A stretch of 64,000 nucleotides of DNA from Ascarosepion bandense (GCA_037127315.1 JBBBDQ010000914.1:943501-1007500); one strand, 5' to 3'. Positions 22,698 to 35,450 are shown, numbered from the stretch's first letter. Numbers and translations: made by a program. The notes: generated from the letters alone by a model not told the origin.

Positions 22698-23079
22698 ATA
22701 TATATATAATAAAGTGAAAGAACAGAATTATTGTTACTTTAAATTACGTGTTTATTTAAGATTTTATTAATATTAGTTTTAATAATTTTTCTTGATTATT
22801 TACACAATTGTAACCTAATTTATGGGTAGTTTTATTAAAAAATACTTAGAGAATTATTAGTAGTGAAATATTTTTTAATTAAATTGAGGAACCTCTGCTT
22901 AAGTTAGTGCTAACCATTAGGCTAAATGAGGATGTATACCAAATCATTTTCTATTTCTATCTTTTTTGTTATGGTTATATTGTTTTGTATATTTTCTGTC
23001 ATGGTTTGAATAAACACTATTCCTTAGGGAATTATTAAAAAATCGCTATGTTTATAAAATAAGTCTTTACTGGATGAGT
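22698..23079. other. No gene recognised
   Basis: AT-rich sequence between the CR1-like end and the Penelope-like fragment. It may include unrecognisable downstream parts of the latter. Confidence 0.5.
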
Positions 23080-23600
23080 TCCTTTCTAATTCTATATTCT
23101 ATGAAGGAAGGTAAACGTTTGATTGCACTTTGATTAGACTTAGGGTGGATGTATAAGTTATATACGTTAGATTTCATGTATGGTTGGTAAGTGTTATTTA
23201 CTTAGTTTAGTGTTACATTTTAAATTAATTCTGATTATTACTTTAGGCCTATACTTTACATTCTCTATAAATTAATTTTCTAATCTCATAAGTTTTAAAA
23301 TGTGTGGATTTTTGTACTATCATAAGCCCATCATTTCTATATATCTCGATGTCATGTGTGATCATGTCATAGTGTGCGTTGAGGTTGCATAAAGCAAATA
23401 AACCAACAAGGTCGGAAGCCAAGCAGAATATAACGAACCAATTGTAATGTCAAATTCGTCAGTAGAATTATTCGTTATCCATTGTTCTTGGTTGTGAATA
23501 AGGATAGCTGTATTGGTGGTTATTATAATATTATATTCGTCCTTAGTTATGTCCAAATAATGTCTGGCAAATTCCAATGCCAAAGTGAACAATCGTTGGA
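23080..23600 (-). pseudogene. Penelope-like element, reverse transcriptase fragment
   Basis: The open part (23362-23592) contains LDITKDEYNIIITTNTAILI and DEFDITIGSLYSA. After a frameshift near 23400 it continues ASDLVGLFALCNLN and DIEIYRNDGLMIV. It then reads YIHPKSNQSAIKRLPSFIEY near 23140. These correspond to RT segments before, at and after the catalytic Y-x-D-D box. The box is YRND here, so the first Asp is lost. A copy with intact YRDD lies at 45.5 kb. No GIY-YIG domain was found attached. Confidence 0.65.
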
Positions 23601-23959
23601 AATTGATAGGTAATAATCAAATGTCAGATTGGATTGAAGCACAACTGGTTTTATCTTTAATATTGCTAAAACAAATGATGACATTAGTTGTGTAGTAATC
23701 CAAAGTTCTGTGTGCTTTGTTTAGTAATTCTTTCAATAATAATTTTACTGATTTTACCAATTTCTTGCCTAGTCTATTTTATGATTATTGGGAGTAAATT
23801 GGTCTCAGAATTGGGTTTATGATATATATATATATGAGGTAATTAACAAATTGTCGATTACATAAAAAGTAAACAAATAACACTGACATCTCATTTGAAC
23901 AGATATTTACCAAAATTACATAAAAATATATTGAAATACTACGTAGTAAATTTATTCAG

Positions 23960-24590
23960 TAAAATCGACATTGGCTTCAATCATGGCTTTTAGAAAAATA
24001 GTCTTCTACAACTCTTCTAGAAAATTTCTTGTTCGAATTGGTGAGGGCAGTCATAATATTTGCTGTTACAAAAAGTTTAGTAGTTATTTTGCCTAATTGT
24101 GTCGCACACATAATAATAGTCTTGGATATTAAGTGTCCAGATGTAAGGGATGACAATGTTGTTCCATGTTAGTGTGGCATGGTGCAGGGTCCTGTTTTTA
24201 GACATACAGCTTTCTAGCAGCTACCCTCTTGGCATACGGCAGCACTACCCCCTCAAGGTACTTCATGTAGACTTCCGTGTTGTCTCATATTTTTTGTGGG
24301 AAGAAGAATAGAGCCATAACTTGACCATTACAAATGATCACTCCAAACACTTTTGTAATCACGATTCGACTTTTCCAACTCTTTCTGATTTTTTCGCAAT
24401 GTCCACAGATTGACACCAAAATTTTTGAAATGTTTGTATTGGAGATTCCGGCGCAAATGCCAAGTAGTACAGCATGCTGCTCTCAAATATTTGGAGGAGT
24501 TAGTTTGCCATGATGCTCTTTGTCTCACAAACGGTAAGCAACTGAACCTGCTATACTGTGCAGTCAACAAAATAAAAAACTAAGCACCGC
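23960..24590 (-). pseudogene. Mariner-family transposase, decayed
   Basis: The minus-strand frames give MLTAQYSRFSCLPFVRQRAS (24570 downward), then NGQVMALFFFPQ and YMKYLEGVVLPYAKRVAARK, followed by QDPAPCHTN with the second catalytic Asp near 24200. The last part reads AMIEANVDFTE before the stop. The third-Asp region cannot be recognised, and frame breaks are many. It belongs to the same mariner lineage as the copies at 10.2 and 56.4 kb. Confidence 0.7.
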
Positions 24591-24638
24591 GCATGCACGA
24601 AACTAAAAGTATAATATAAAGACAGTTTACGTATTACA

Positions 24639-24641
<3 letters not shown>

Positions 24642-24676
<35 letters not shown>
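24642..24676. repeat. (AT)n microsatellite
   Basis: Uninterrupted AT tract just upstream of the mariner copy's 5' side. Confidence 0.95.
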
Positions 24677-24679
<3 letters not shown>

Positions 24680-25119
24680 CTGAGACTTAAAGTTTTCCTT
24701 TCAAATATCTATCTTATTCTTCTGACAAGATATGCAGCATTTTACTGTGTCTTGTTAGATGTATATTTCCCGAGATCAGTACACCAGGCCATAATTTTGT
24801 CAGTGTATATTTATTTGAGGAGACCGGATGGCAGCTTAAATTTCTCCTTGAACTATTTTATGGTTAAAGAGTAATATGTGTTCACGTAGCCATTCAATGA
24901 CAACCGTCGATCGTACTGGTGAAATTAGTCCAAATATGTAGCAACAAGCCTGATCAATACTTAAATCCGTATCCCCTAAGAGTCACCTTGTAAACTATTC
25001 TTAATTTAAGCAGGTATTCTCTGCTCTTCTGCATGCTGCTATCTATTTGTTGTTTATATAACTTTTAACTATGTAATATATGTCATCTTAGGTATGACAA
25101 TAAACTCTATCGGTAAAAA

Positions 25120-25620
25120 GAAATCCGGCAGCAAGGGCTGGTTCAGAGGAGCATGGAACAACCTCTTAATTACTGTTGTTTCCAGATCAACCCTGACCCA
25201 TCTATGAGCAAATATTCAACCTCCGAAGTGGGTTCAAAACATTATTAAAGTATAGAAATATACTTAATAGTACAAAATCTAGCAATGTTTATATGGCGTA
25301 AAAATTTTACCAGCAATACATTTTAAGACAAAAATATTTATTACATACAACACTTTGATGAAAAAAGAAAATATTACAAGCAATATATATTTGAAGTAAA
25401 AATATGACCAGCAATACATTTCTGAAGGAAAAATATCTAGCAGCAATAAAACTTACTCTCGTTAAAACACTATTAACGTCAATAAAACCTGATTTATAAA
25501 CTGATTTTCTACAAAGAATACATTTCTATTCATTCGAACATATGGCAAAAATTTTGTCGGTATTAAATAACCATTGTGATTGATATGCTGTAAAGGAAAA
25601 CCAACAAATCTGTTATTTGT
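25120..25620 (+). repeat. Repeat C, fullest copy
   Basis: Head GAGCATGGAACAACCTCTTA and CCTGACCCATCTATGAGCAAA, then GTGGGTTCAAAACATTA. Next come five or so tandem units around AAAATATGACCAGCAATACA (25290-25450), and then a tail with TTAAATAACC...GATATGCTGTAAAG. Head, tandem core and tail are each found again at 48.8-49.05 kb and, reversed, at 51.3-51.7 kb. No ORF. It is a nonautonomous element of unknown class. Confidence 0.65.
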
Positions 25621-25902
25621 AAAAACCAGTTGGATTTTGAAAGTATTGTGTGTGACGTTTAGTTATTTTCTGTAAGCATTCTGAAAGGAATATTTTTATT
25701 TTCTTTGTTGAAAATGCGCTTGACAGACGTGATTAACACATCCAGTCTATTTTCACGTATTTCATTTTTGTGTACTTGGGCTGATATTTAATAGACAATT
25801 ATCATAATTCGTTTTCTAACATTTTCGAATCCTTTAGACTAAGCATTATTAGTTGATAAAACTTTTAATGAGAGAAGAATATGACTAATCTCACATAAAT
25901 CT

Positions 25903-26024
25903 GGCATCTCGGCGTGATGTAATGGTTATCAAGCTTGTCTATTACAACTGAGTAGTGAGTTCGATCGTCACTAGGTACCCCATACTTTCGGCCTTGTACC
26001 ACATCTAAACGGAGCTTAGAAAGT
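25903..26024 (+). mobile_element. SINE-B copy, near full length
   Basis: GGCATCTCGGCGTGATGTAA, TGGTTATCAAGCTTGTC, B box GTTCGATCGTCACTAGG, then CCATACTTTCGGCCTTGTAC and CACATCTAAACGGAGCTTAG. Confidence 0.8.
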
Positions 26025-26329
26025 CAACTGCTTGCCCCCACTCCTGCTTTACGCCAAGAAATTAAATTCACTCTCCCTGCGAATAACTAATATCACGGGT
26101 TTGCTTTTTATATATATTACTAAAAAACAGCTTTTGCAGCATGAATCTAAAAATTTACTTTGTAAGAAAATTTTAAAAGCAATTTTGAATAAATATTTCA
26201 TCTGTGTTAATTCAAATATTTTTTAAATTACCATGCATTAGCAGTCGATAATATTTTTAATTCATCTTATTCGTAAAGAAAATTTATATTCACCTTCAAA
26301 ACCCAATATCCAGTTAAAAGAAAGTTGTG

Positions 26330-26960
26330 GGTGCTGGTTAGATTGTGGTGATATCGACTGAACAAAAGCGATGAACCGGATGTTTGCTCTCTCACAACAA
26401 AAAAGAAAATGACCAAAACTCGTCGGGGTGCAAGCGGGTTCGCGCAGATGTTCCTGTTGAAAAATAGTGATTAATCAAATATCAAATTTCCATTTCCATT
26501 TTTTACCAGCCAATTGGAAGCCCGGAATCAAATACAAGTATGAAATTCGAAACGAGCTTTTGATCCAAAAAGCGGATATAAAAAGCGGAGACAAAAAGCA
26601 TCGTCAGACAGAAGGACTGACAGGCTAGTGTCTCCCCTTGACTTAAGTCGGGCGGCTACTATGCTGGCGTCTTTCCTTCCTCCCTGTATCAACAGTACTT
26701 ACTGTGGCAACTTCAAAATGAACATTCCTCACATACCTCCGCTCCTTCATTCCTAAGGCTTTTATGTCTTTCAGCATTATTATTTGTCATGAACACTTTA
26801 ACCTTCGTTGGACCTATCCTTCAAGTATTATTTTAATTGTAAAAACATTAATTGATATATGTATATATGTAAATGTTATTTTATATTCAAATTGCTTTTC
26901 TTGATTTATAATCATTTTATGACTTATAGTGGGCTAACTTCCACAAGGCCTAATTCCGTT
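26330..26960 (+). promoter_or_regulatory. TATA-containing, LTR- or promoter-like region
   Basis: GGATATAAAAAGCGG at 26574-26588 is a good TATA box form. About 40 bp downstream is a purine/pyrimidine-mixed, GC-richer stretch and then pyrimidine-rich DNA. No ORF follows. It may be the U3/R part of a solo LTR, but no paired ends or target duplication were found. Confidence 0.25.
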
Positions 26961-27496
26961 AACCTGCAACGGTATACAATTACCCTTCACTACTAACGGA
27001 AAAAGAATAGGATAAAATACCCGCTATAACATATCTCCAACATAAACCTTCCAGAAATAAATCTCACGTAATAGTATATTAAATAAATGAACATACTATT
27101 GTCACTAATTTCTTACCATTATGTTGGAGTTATTTTTGGTAGTTACAAACGGGAAGTATTTCTGCTGCAACCTGTATATGAGAGTCAAAATTTCATTGAA
27201 ATATATAAAAATCTCCAGTGTATATGTTTTACAACACACTAAAAATTTCTCAATAAATTGAACAAGGTTTAATTATTACTACTCTTGTTGATTTAAATGT
27301 AAAAAAAAAACAAAAAACAAAAAAACAAAAACAAACAAAAAATACATGGAAAGCGAAAAATAATTAACAAATGGTTTTATAGCCGCATAGCGATTGTACA
27401 ATTATAGTTAACACTTGGTTTGGAGAGCAGCCAGGACGTCTGTGAACTTGAAAAAGCTCAGCGAGATATTACACACTTTATATTCTATGTATCCTT

Positions 27497-27792
27497 TCAG
27501 TTAGTTAAAAGTCATACATAATACATGATCATGTCTTCAAAAAGACATAACTGACTGGACAAAAGATTTTCCCGTAGTATATTGCCATTACTTTCTGCGG
27601 TAGACTAGTTGCTAACCTAGGCTATAGAACCCAGTCAGTCTTGCTTTTCAACCTATAGTTAGAGGGAGAAGCGACGGCTAAATAATTTTATTTGCCAGTA
27701 TTTGCGCGAAAGTGGATGCAACCAATCCAAATGGACTTCGAACTCGGCTCTCCAATTTCTCGTTCCGAGCCTATATCCACAGCACTACAACA
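27497..27792 (-). mobile_element. SINE-A copy, near full length
   Basis: The minus strand reads GTTGTAGTGCTGTGGATATA, B box GAGTTCGAAGTCC, GGTTCTATAGCCTAGGTTAG, CTACCGCAGAAAGTAATGGC and the 3' end with ATGATCATGTATTATG...AACTAACTG. Confidence 0.8.
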
Positions 27793-28051
27793 AACATCCA
27801 CGCACGTAACAATTAACAAATTTAAAACATACCCAAAATCTAGCAATGAGAATGATCAGCTCAAGTCATACGAAAAAGTAGAATAAAGCTATAAAGAATT
27901 TATCGTTATCTGAAATCCTTATCCACATAAACTTCAATGTCCACCAATTATCTTTGTTGTGTATTTTAAAAAAAGTTTTAAAAATATATTATACTCTCAC
28001 GAATAATTATAATTAAATAACAATTATTATTATCATTAGTGCAACATTTCT

Positions 28052-28394
28052 AAACCCATGAGAATCAACTCACGACGATAGTTGTATTTTCTACAACTTT
28101 ATCGTCTTTCAGCTGTGTCTCTGTCTTTGAGCAGAGTACAATTCAGATGTGTCCCTGTCTGTAAATAGAACGTATCTTAGAGGTGTCCGGTTCCGGGGAA
28201 AAGCTACCTGCGGCACTTAACCCCTCACCACACCGATGGCTATCGGTTGTAATACGAAGTTTGCGGGGGAATGTACAATTTTTCGCCCTGACTAAGGTGT
28301 AAAGGCTCGGGGGCTCAACAGTAAGCCGACCTTGAATCACATCATGTCAACATGGTGGTGGCGAGGTGCCCACAAATCCTATGAGAATCAATTC
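28052..28394. mobile_element. 0.3-kb GC-richer insertion between 22-bp direct repeats
   Basis: The segment AAACCCATGAGAATCAACTC (from 28052) recurs as AAATCCTATGAGAATCAATTC (from 28373), with three or four differences over about 22 bp. The 299-bp segment between (28074-28372) is clearly GC-richer than its surroundings. On the minus strand it has a 65-codon ORF I do not recognise. Direct repeats of this length suit target duplication by a LINE-dependent insertion. A poly(A) tail is not evident. Confidence 0.45.
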
Positions 28395-28599
28395 ACTCTA
28401 CTCCTCTGCACACACAAACGCGTAACACCATCGAAATCCGGACGAGTAGTGAACACGAGAGTTTACTAGTGTATCGACACCTTTAGTTTTCGAGCCACAA
28501 CGGTAACATTTGTCACTTAACACCCATAACCAACATTCAATGTAAAACGTTTTCAAAACCCTTTTTCTTCAAGTAAAATATCTGAACTGTCAATACAAG

Positions 28600-28601
<2 letters not shown>

Positions 28602-28646
<45 letters not shown>
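28602..28646. repeat. (AT)n microsatellite
   Basis: Uninterrupted AT tract. Confidence 0.95.
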
Positions 28647-28647
<1 letters not shown>

Positions 28648-30155
28648 CGTACTGGACATATTATTACTCTAATATTGTGTAAAACCACCGTCAACTAGAG
28701 AATGAATAATGCAGGTATACCTGGTCATCTTGAGTTGAGTCGTTCTCGATTATACATCCTTTGTCAAAACACAAAAAAACAAAAAACAAACAAACTAAAA
28801 ACAATTAACATATGAAAAAATAAAAATCAAGTTTAAGTCATTTTATTCGCCTTTACATCGACTGTCCGCTACAAATATTGAAGTTGTAATATCACTAGAA
28901 AAGAGTTAAAATCACATAAAATCACCTTACCGTACAATAAATAAGAATAAAGTATAAAAAAGCATTAAAATACCTATATTTACAGTACATTTTAATACAA
29001 TCATAAATCTTAGAGAATGAAATATAAAAACATATGTAACCGTTAAAAAATGAAGAACACAGTTCAAAGGACTCCCGACCAATTTCTTATACAAACGCGT
29101 ATTGAACAACAGTCAGAATCAGCTGTTGATACTGACGACTCACAGTCACTTACGTTCGTGATGTAAATAAACAAACTGAATGTAAATATTAATAAATTTA
29201 GCATAAATTACTTTATTTTCTAGAATTCATTTTAAAATTTGTATCTTATTTAACTTTACAAAACCATTTTCTTTTTTAATGTCTTATAACAAGACACATT
29301 GTCAATTAAAGTGTCCGCGATGTACTGTAAAGATCGACAAACTCTAAGCATCTGCATTTACAAGTATATATATATTCGTAAATTAAGATTATTTTGTCTA
29401 TACTATATTATAAACTAAGGTGTAGTCCGGTGTGCTTTTAAACGGCTTAACCAGATAACACTGTTACATTCATGCGAAGTTATGTTGCCTTATTTAAGTT
29501 CAGATTTCTCGAACTCATATATGCTAAACTTTTTTTTTATACCAAACATATTAAACTGTAAAGAATAAATGGATTTTATTTCTAATCCGACATCAATTGT
29601 GATTACTGCAAACGTTACATTTAGTAGATTCAAGCGTTTAAATAGACACAATTGGATTTTGAAGAGTACAAATTTACGTCTTCCGCCTTGTGCAGTTCAT
29701 AGTTTTAATAAAATGTATAGTTAAAAAAAAGATATATTTACTTAACCACTTATATGCACAAAATGTAACTTTTAATATAATAGGTAATAATATTGGTTTA
29801 AATCAAATATATTTAGAAATTTTATAAATAGATTTAAAATCCACTAATTATTTAGAAATTCGATTAATAAAAATATAAACCATTAACTCTATATTTATTA
29901 GTCAACTGTTACATTAGAACATGTAACCACTACAAAATTATACATTTTTTCCACATTGAAAAAATAATGTTTCAAAGTTGTTAACAATGACGTTAAAAAA
30001 GGCTTTTGCTTCAAAATTTCAGTTTTTGAAACCTCACATCACTTTTGCGTTTTTGGAAAATCTCCTGCACAAGGTAAAAGGTTTTAATAAAAAAAAGAAA
30101 AGAACTCAAGAAAAGTAAAGTAAAGAGGAAAGAAAAAAGAAAGTAAAAAAGGAAG

Positions 30156-30158
<3 letters not shown>
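28647..30158. other. No gene recognised
   Basis: Very AT-rich with A-runs (28768-28805). ORFs are short and hydrophobic low-complexity. Confidence 0.6.

Positions 30159-30198
<40 letters not shown>
30159..30198. repeat. (AT)n microsatellite
   Basis: Uninterrupted AT tract after a purine-rich stretch. Confidence 0.95.
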
Positions 30199-30200
<2 letters not shown>

Positions 30201-32564
30201 TACTAGTTGACTGTAAGTGCTGACGCATTTGTTTTATTAGTCAAGCGGTTCTTGAAATCACTGATTTTATATAATGGTAGGTATTTATATTTTAAGTATT
30301 GTATATTTTTTGCAAATAATGTACTCCGTTAATAAAATAATGTATTCCGTTAATAGAATATTTAAAAATTTACGTCATGAAAAAACAAAAATCATTGTAG
30401 GATAAATATTTTCATCATAATATTAAAAAAAAAAAACGACATTCATATCAGCTGAATATTATTTCAACATTTCCCGAAGAAAACCAAGGCGTGAGTTTTT
30501 AAATACGATGATCAAATTGTGCAAATTTTGATTTTTTTCTCATTTTCACGAATAGAAAAAATAACTAAAGTATTCCGCGTGTTTTGAAAGATTTTCAATA
30601 TTGATACAAAGAAATTTGTGAAAACTGGGTTTGTTTTCTCTTTTTTATCAGCATCACAGCGAACTATTTTGGAGCTAAGGAATAACAAATCTTCCAACAC
30701 TGAATTTGCAGGAGGTACTTTGAGTAGGAGAGAATAATTCCCTGAATCCTTGTTATATTATTTTTAACTTGTGAAATAAGGAATCAACCATTGAAATACA
30801 TATTTATCATTAAGAAAAACAGTTACAATTTTGTTAGTATGCAATGACATCACTATATATAACCATTTATTTAATATCTAAATTATTTGAAATCGAATAT
30901 CAGATATCGATAAATGAGAAAGGCTTGAATACTAAAAGAAGTTATAAAAAAAGAAAATTTAATATGTTTCTAAAAAATAATGAATAGTTGCTAATGTGGA
31001 TTATGTATCAGAGAAAGAAATGAACAAAAACCAGCAACATTTTATTTACTTAAATGATTTTAGTAGACCAGTAATATAGCAGTAGATGCTCTCCATATAA
31101 TAAATAGCATCGCTAGACAGCAGGTATTCGTTGCAATCTGTAGGGGACAAAATGCAAACAAATAGCAATGTTCATAATGGGAATATTAAATTATTTACAC
31201 AGTTTTTCATTGATTTGTATAACATAGAGGAAGAATTTTTAAAAATTGAACAACATATTACATTTTACTATTCAGAAATCGTAAATTACTGTTGCATACC
31301 CATTTTTGTAGTAGAATAGTTGCAAACCAATTCCTGTACAACATGATAAATCTGAACAAAAAAGAAAAAAAATTAAAAAAGTGACATTTTCGCTAATTTG
31401 GAAAAGTATCATTAACATTCCAAAAGTTGTTCGTAAAGGAAAAGAAAAATACTGACAACAGAGCATATGTAAACAGCCATTTTTTGAAAAATATGGAGCA
31501 CAAAATTCATTACTTATAGACTACTACACAAGGAATAGATAATCTGAATAGGTGAGTTAAGTTACCTTTTAAAATATACTTGTATCATAAAAGATTTCAG
31601 TTATCTCTTTTAAGCGTCCTAACAATAAGGGCTCATTAGAATTTTTCTTTTGAAGCTGTAGGATCTTGAATTCCTGTTAATGGTAGTTTTTGGCTATTTG
31701 ACACCCTCTCTTTCTCTTTCTCGCTTCTCTCTCTCTCTTTCTATCTCTCTCTCTTTTGCTATGGCCAATGAAGCCATAGGGCAACTGAAGTAATAACAAC
31801 TGTATAAAAAATGAAATGGAATCCACCATGTTGAATTCAAAATTTTACACAACTCAGTTAATATTCTGATGGCTGCAATGTTGATTTTAATTTTTTATTT
31901 TTTATTTGATTTTTATGGAAACATATCTTAAAATTCTGTTGAGTTGATTATTGAGGAATCTTTTAACATTAACTAAGTTAATTTTCTATTTAATTTATTT
32001 TTTTTATTAAAGTGGTTAGACGCTACTGCTTCCCAGTTCATTCTCCTTCCTCTTTTTTTGGAACAGGAGTACAGGCTGATCCTTTGTTTCCTGTTTAGGT
32101 TCTTTTTTCTCCTCAGGTCTTAATAGTAGTGCTGTCGCAAGTTTTTTGCAATGTGTGTGTATGGTGGCAACGTCTATTCATTCTGCGGATACCAGGTTGG
32201 CAGTTTCTTGGTTACTGCTTCCGACTGATAGTTAGAAGCACGAACTCTTATGTGGCGTCTTGAAAGGCTGCTCTAATAAACACTTGAATAATATCAGGGT
32301 TTCTTTTAGTACTATGTCGCGCCTAAATGAGTGTCCCTGCACGTTTCTCCGGTGAGCGACCCTGAGGCCTCATTATGCTGCAGTCTGCACGAGTTTCTTT
32401 CCTACACGTTGCATTTGAAAACCGATTAATACTAGTAATTATCATTCTCCTTACCAAAACTATCTCTAGTTATGACATTACACGAACTAAGAATTAAAAC
32501 TAAACCAGCTAAAAAACAATAACTTAACCCTCATTTTCAAACATCCGTGGTATTCGTACCAATT
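30199..32564. other. No gene recognised
   Basis: AT-rich, with a short imperfect CT tract at 31703-31757. From about 32050 the sequence becomes less AT-rich and may include unrecognised upstream parts of the CR1-like element that follows. Confidence 0.55.
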
Positions 32565-32840
32565 TCTGCAGCGTTGAATCTTTCCTTCGAGTAAAATATC
32601 ATAACATCTTAGTTCTCTGTGAAACTAACCTTGACCCCGATATTCTTTCCTCTCATTTACATATCACTGGTTACCTTGCTCTTTTTAGGATGGGCTCCAA
32701 TGTCTATATGCATGGAATTGGCGTTTTTGTTACCGAACATCTTCCTCTAGCTTGGTTGATATCTCTTGAATCTCCAGATCATTCCTACATGTTTCTCCGT
32801 CTCTGTTCATACTGTGGTTTCTGTTAATGTCTCCTTTCAC
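32565..32840 (+). pseudogene. CR1/Jockey-like AP endonuclease, N-terminal part
   Basis: One frame reads HNILVLCETNLDPDILSSHL, where CETNLD holds the catalytic Glu. It continues ITGYLALFRMGSNVYMHGIG, then VFVTEHLPLAW. These follow the first half of the AP-endonuclease fold. The GDFN and SDH motifs of the second half are absent, so it is truncated and inactive. Confidence 0.75.
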
Positions 32841-32879
32841 TTCCCTTCCCCCAGAAACTTCCGACCAGCAGAATATCTT

Positions 32880-33250
32880 ACTGCAACCAAAGAACAGACC
32901 TTCCTTGAAACAAAGTGTTTAGTCTTGCGGTTGAAGAGTGTACATCCGAGTTCTCTTGGGCTAAAGCGGGCATCGAGGATTTTGTCCCAACCAGGAAGTT
33001 AAGACTTCAACTCTATTCGTCCCTCTGGTTCTTTCCTGCTTGCTTGGCCGCTATTGCCAACGGGAATCACTTTTTCGGGCTTATCAGAGCCACTCGTCTG
33101 ACCAAAATAAGCGCCTTTTTGCCATTGTTCGTAATGACTGCAAGAGAATCCGAAATGATGCTAAACTGTTGTTTGCGGAAAGGATGAAGCAGCGTATAGC
33201 ATCCAACAAGTTCGGCTCCAAAGACTACAGGCTACTCTGTAAAATGTGTT
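32880..33250 (+). pseudogene. CR1/Jockey-like linker between endonuclease and RT
   Basis: Pieces of three frames cover this region, including SSEFSWAKAGIEDF-like, then KRLFAIVRNDCKRIRNDAKL and LLFAERMKQRIASNKFGSKD. The same segment is intact over 214 codons in the copy at 55.04-55.68 kb. Confidence 0.7.
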
Positions 33251-34315
33251 AAATAAGTCCTCAATCCCCATTTTAATCAATGAATTTGAGGTCCTCACAT
33301 ATTCAGTGGACAAGGTTAAATGCTTTGCTCACATATTCTCAACGAAATCAACATTTGATTTGTTTGGGGTAATCGCACCCGGCATACCACCCAGAGCTGA
33401 GGCTCAACTGAGTAACGTTCACTTTACCCACCTGATGGTCTATAACATAATTTCAAAGCGTGATCCTCAAAAGGCGTGCAGTAGTGACGGAATCGTAAAC
33501 ATTGTCCTAAAGAAATATGCTTCTGAACACTCCTCTGTTCTCTGCAAACTCTACAACTACTGCCTCTCTACTTCTTGTTTCCCTGCCTGCTGGCAGTCCT
33601 CCTCTGTGGTTCTTGTTTTAAAGAACGCTGGAAAACAATCAGATCCGTCTAATTATTGTCCTATTATATTCGTACCGATTTTTAGCAAAATGTTCGAGAC
33701 TATTATCAATGCTGAAATGGTTCAGAATCTCACAGAACCTCTTCTCCAATAAACACTATAGTTTCCGCTTCACCAGGTCTACTGTTGATATGTTAACGAT
33801 CATCTCAGATTATATATACCAGGCTTTCAATGAGAACGGTGAAGCTCTAGCTGTTGCACTATTTATCTCCAAAGCATTTGATAGAGTGGCATACTTGCTT
33901 TCTACACAAGTTACAGGGCAATGTTATAACAGAATGCTGGTTTGACCATATCCAGTCGTTCCTTTTAAATGAAGTAATGAAGGTAGAATTGAATGAGCAT
34001 GCTTTTAGGTACTATCGTACAAACGCGGGTAATCCTACAGGCTGTCTTCTAGATCCTGCAATTTGTCAGATCTACATCAACAATCTCCCTGATGGAATCA
34101 GATCCAAAGTAAGCGTCTATGTTCAGGACACCACTATTTACTTCCGCCTCGATAAAAAATCTGCCGATGCTAACAAAGCAAACATCGCTGCTGATTTTGA
34201 GAATTACCTCCAATCTGTGGTTGACTGGCTCGTAAATTTTAGTGCTTCTAAAACTAAGCTGCTATCCTTTAACCACCATAGAAAACTGCTCCTACTCCTC
34301 ATCAGCATATATTAG
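33246..34315 (+). pseudogene. CR1/Jockey-like reverse transcriptase
   Basis: Three overlapping frames cover the RT: 33246-33752 (ends near ETIINAEMVQNL), 33709-33945 (YSFRFTRSTVDML, ISKAFDRV) and 33854-34315. The NAGVPQG motif is changed to NAGNPTG, and the YADD box to YVQD (YVQDTTIYF), losing one catalytic Asp. Frameshifts lie near 33745 and 33890. It is dead. Confidence 0.8.
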
Positions 34316-34640
34316 GTTAGTCTCCCTGAAAACAAATACTGCGCCGCCTCGGCCTAACTCTATCAGCCGACCTCAGTAGAATGACTACATTGAATCCATA
34401 GCTAAATCAGCTGTTAGGAAGGTGGTTTCACTGTGTAGGGCCAGAAAGTTTTTTTGCGTCTGAATCCATCTTGCACATATATAAATCTACCATCCACCCG
34501 TGTATTGAATACTCATGTCATATTTGGTTGAGTGCCTCTGCTATTTATCTCGGGGTCTTTCACAAAATCCAACAGAAAATTTGCAATATAATTGATCCCG
34601 ACCCGTTAGCTTAAATCCAGCTACTTTCTTAGCAAAGAAA

Positions 34641-35049
34641 GACGTTAGTGACACATTGAAATGTAGACTGTACAAAAAGCATCATTTTTTTTTAATTAGC
34701 GAAATTACAGCTGAATCTGATCAAAATATGAAAATGCTTGCTGTAACTCGTTATAATTGAGATGCCTAATAATGAATCTATGAATCATTTCAATTTTTAG
34801 ACACACTTTTTGCCTGTTCACGTTTTGTTAATCAAATCTTATGCATGCCAGGAAAATTGACCATCTTTTTCAGTGACTGATGTTTGGGTGTTAATTTGCT
34901 TTTCACCTTAACTTTTTTGTTCTACAATACGCTAATAAATTTTCCGTTAAATTCATTTTATAGTGTGAAGTGGAACATAGGACACCGAAATCACAAAGCA
35001 CATTTAAAGAGTAAAAGTTACCTTCCAGAATCTAAGCAAATTACTAAGA
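34641..35049. other. No gene recognised
   Basis: AT-rich join between the CR1-like copy and the next LINE-II fragment. Confidence 0.5.
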
Positions 35050-35450
35050 AACGTTATAAATTTGCTAGAACAATTCAGAACTGCTAAGTAATATCAATTC
35101 TCCTATATGGCCATGAATCATAAACATTTTCTCCACTGATAAAGATTTAATGGAACAGGAATATCGTTCTATAGATGGATTCTGAGAATATCAAGCGCAA
35201 GCAAATGAAGACGTGTTAAGGTAAATTGAAAACAAAGGCGGCACATACTCATGATCATAAAGAAAATAAATTAAACTTCTGGGATGATTAACGAAGATTG
35301 GCTCATTTATTTCTCACAGAATATATTGAAGGTGAAAGACACCGTGGGAGGACATTGCCCCTAACTGATGAGATTATGTGAATGAATAGCAGAAAATGGA
35401 AGAAAAGACAAACATTTCTAATAGCCACATGGGTTAGGATGGCATGAAAA
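35050..35450 (+). pseudogene. LINE family II, C-terminal fragment
   Basis: Broken frames give VISILLYGHESWTF, FWDD*RRLAHLFLTEYIEGE and RGRT, matching YGSE.W, H..R and IEGKR.RGR landmarks of the family. It ends near TTAGGATGGCATGAAAAAAT. Several frame changes are present. Confidence 0.5.

Larger units (their letters stand above)
32565..34640 (+). mobile_element. CR1/Jockey-like non-LTR retrotransposon, long degenerate copy
   Basis: This is the only copy here with the start of the AP-type endonuclease as well as the linker, the RT and the start of the C-terminal region. The C-terminal half of the endonuclease is deleted around 32840-32880. The copy decays into unreadable sequence after 34620, before the terminal 3' motif seen in other copies. 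In life such elements nick DNA with the endonuclease and copy RNA at the nick. Confidence 0.8.

Noticed and set aside
31690..31760. Polypyrimidine splice or regulatory site
   Set aside because: An imperfect CT-rich microsatellite with no exon next to it.
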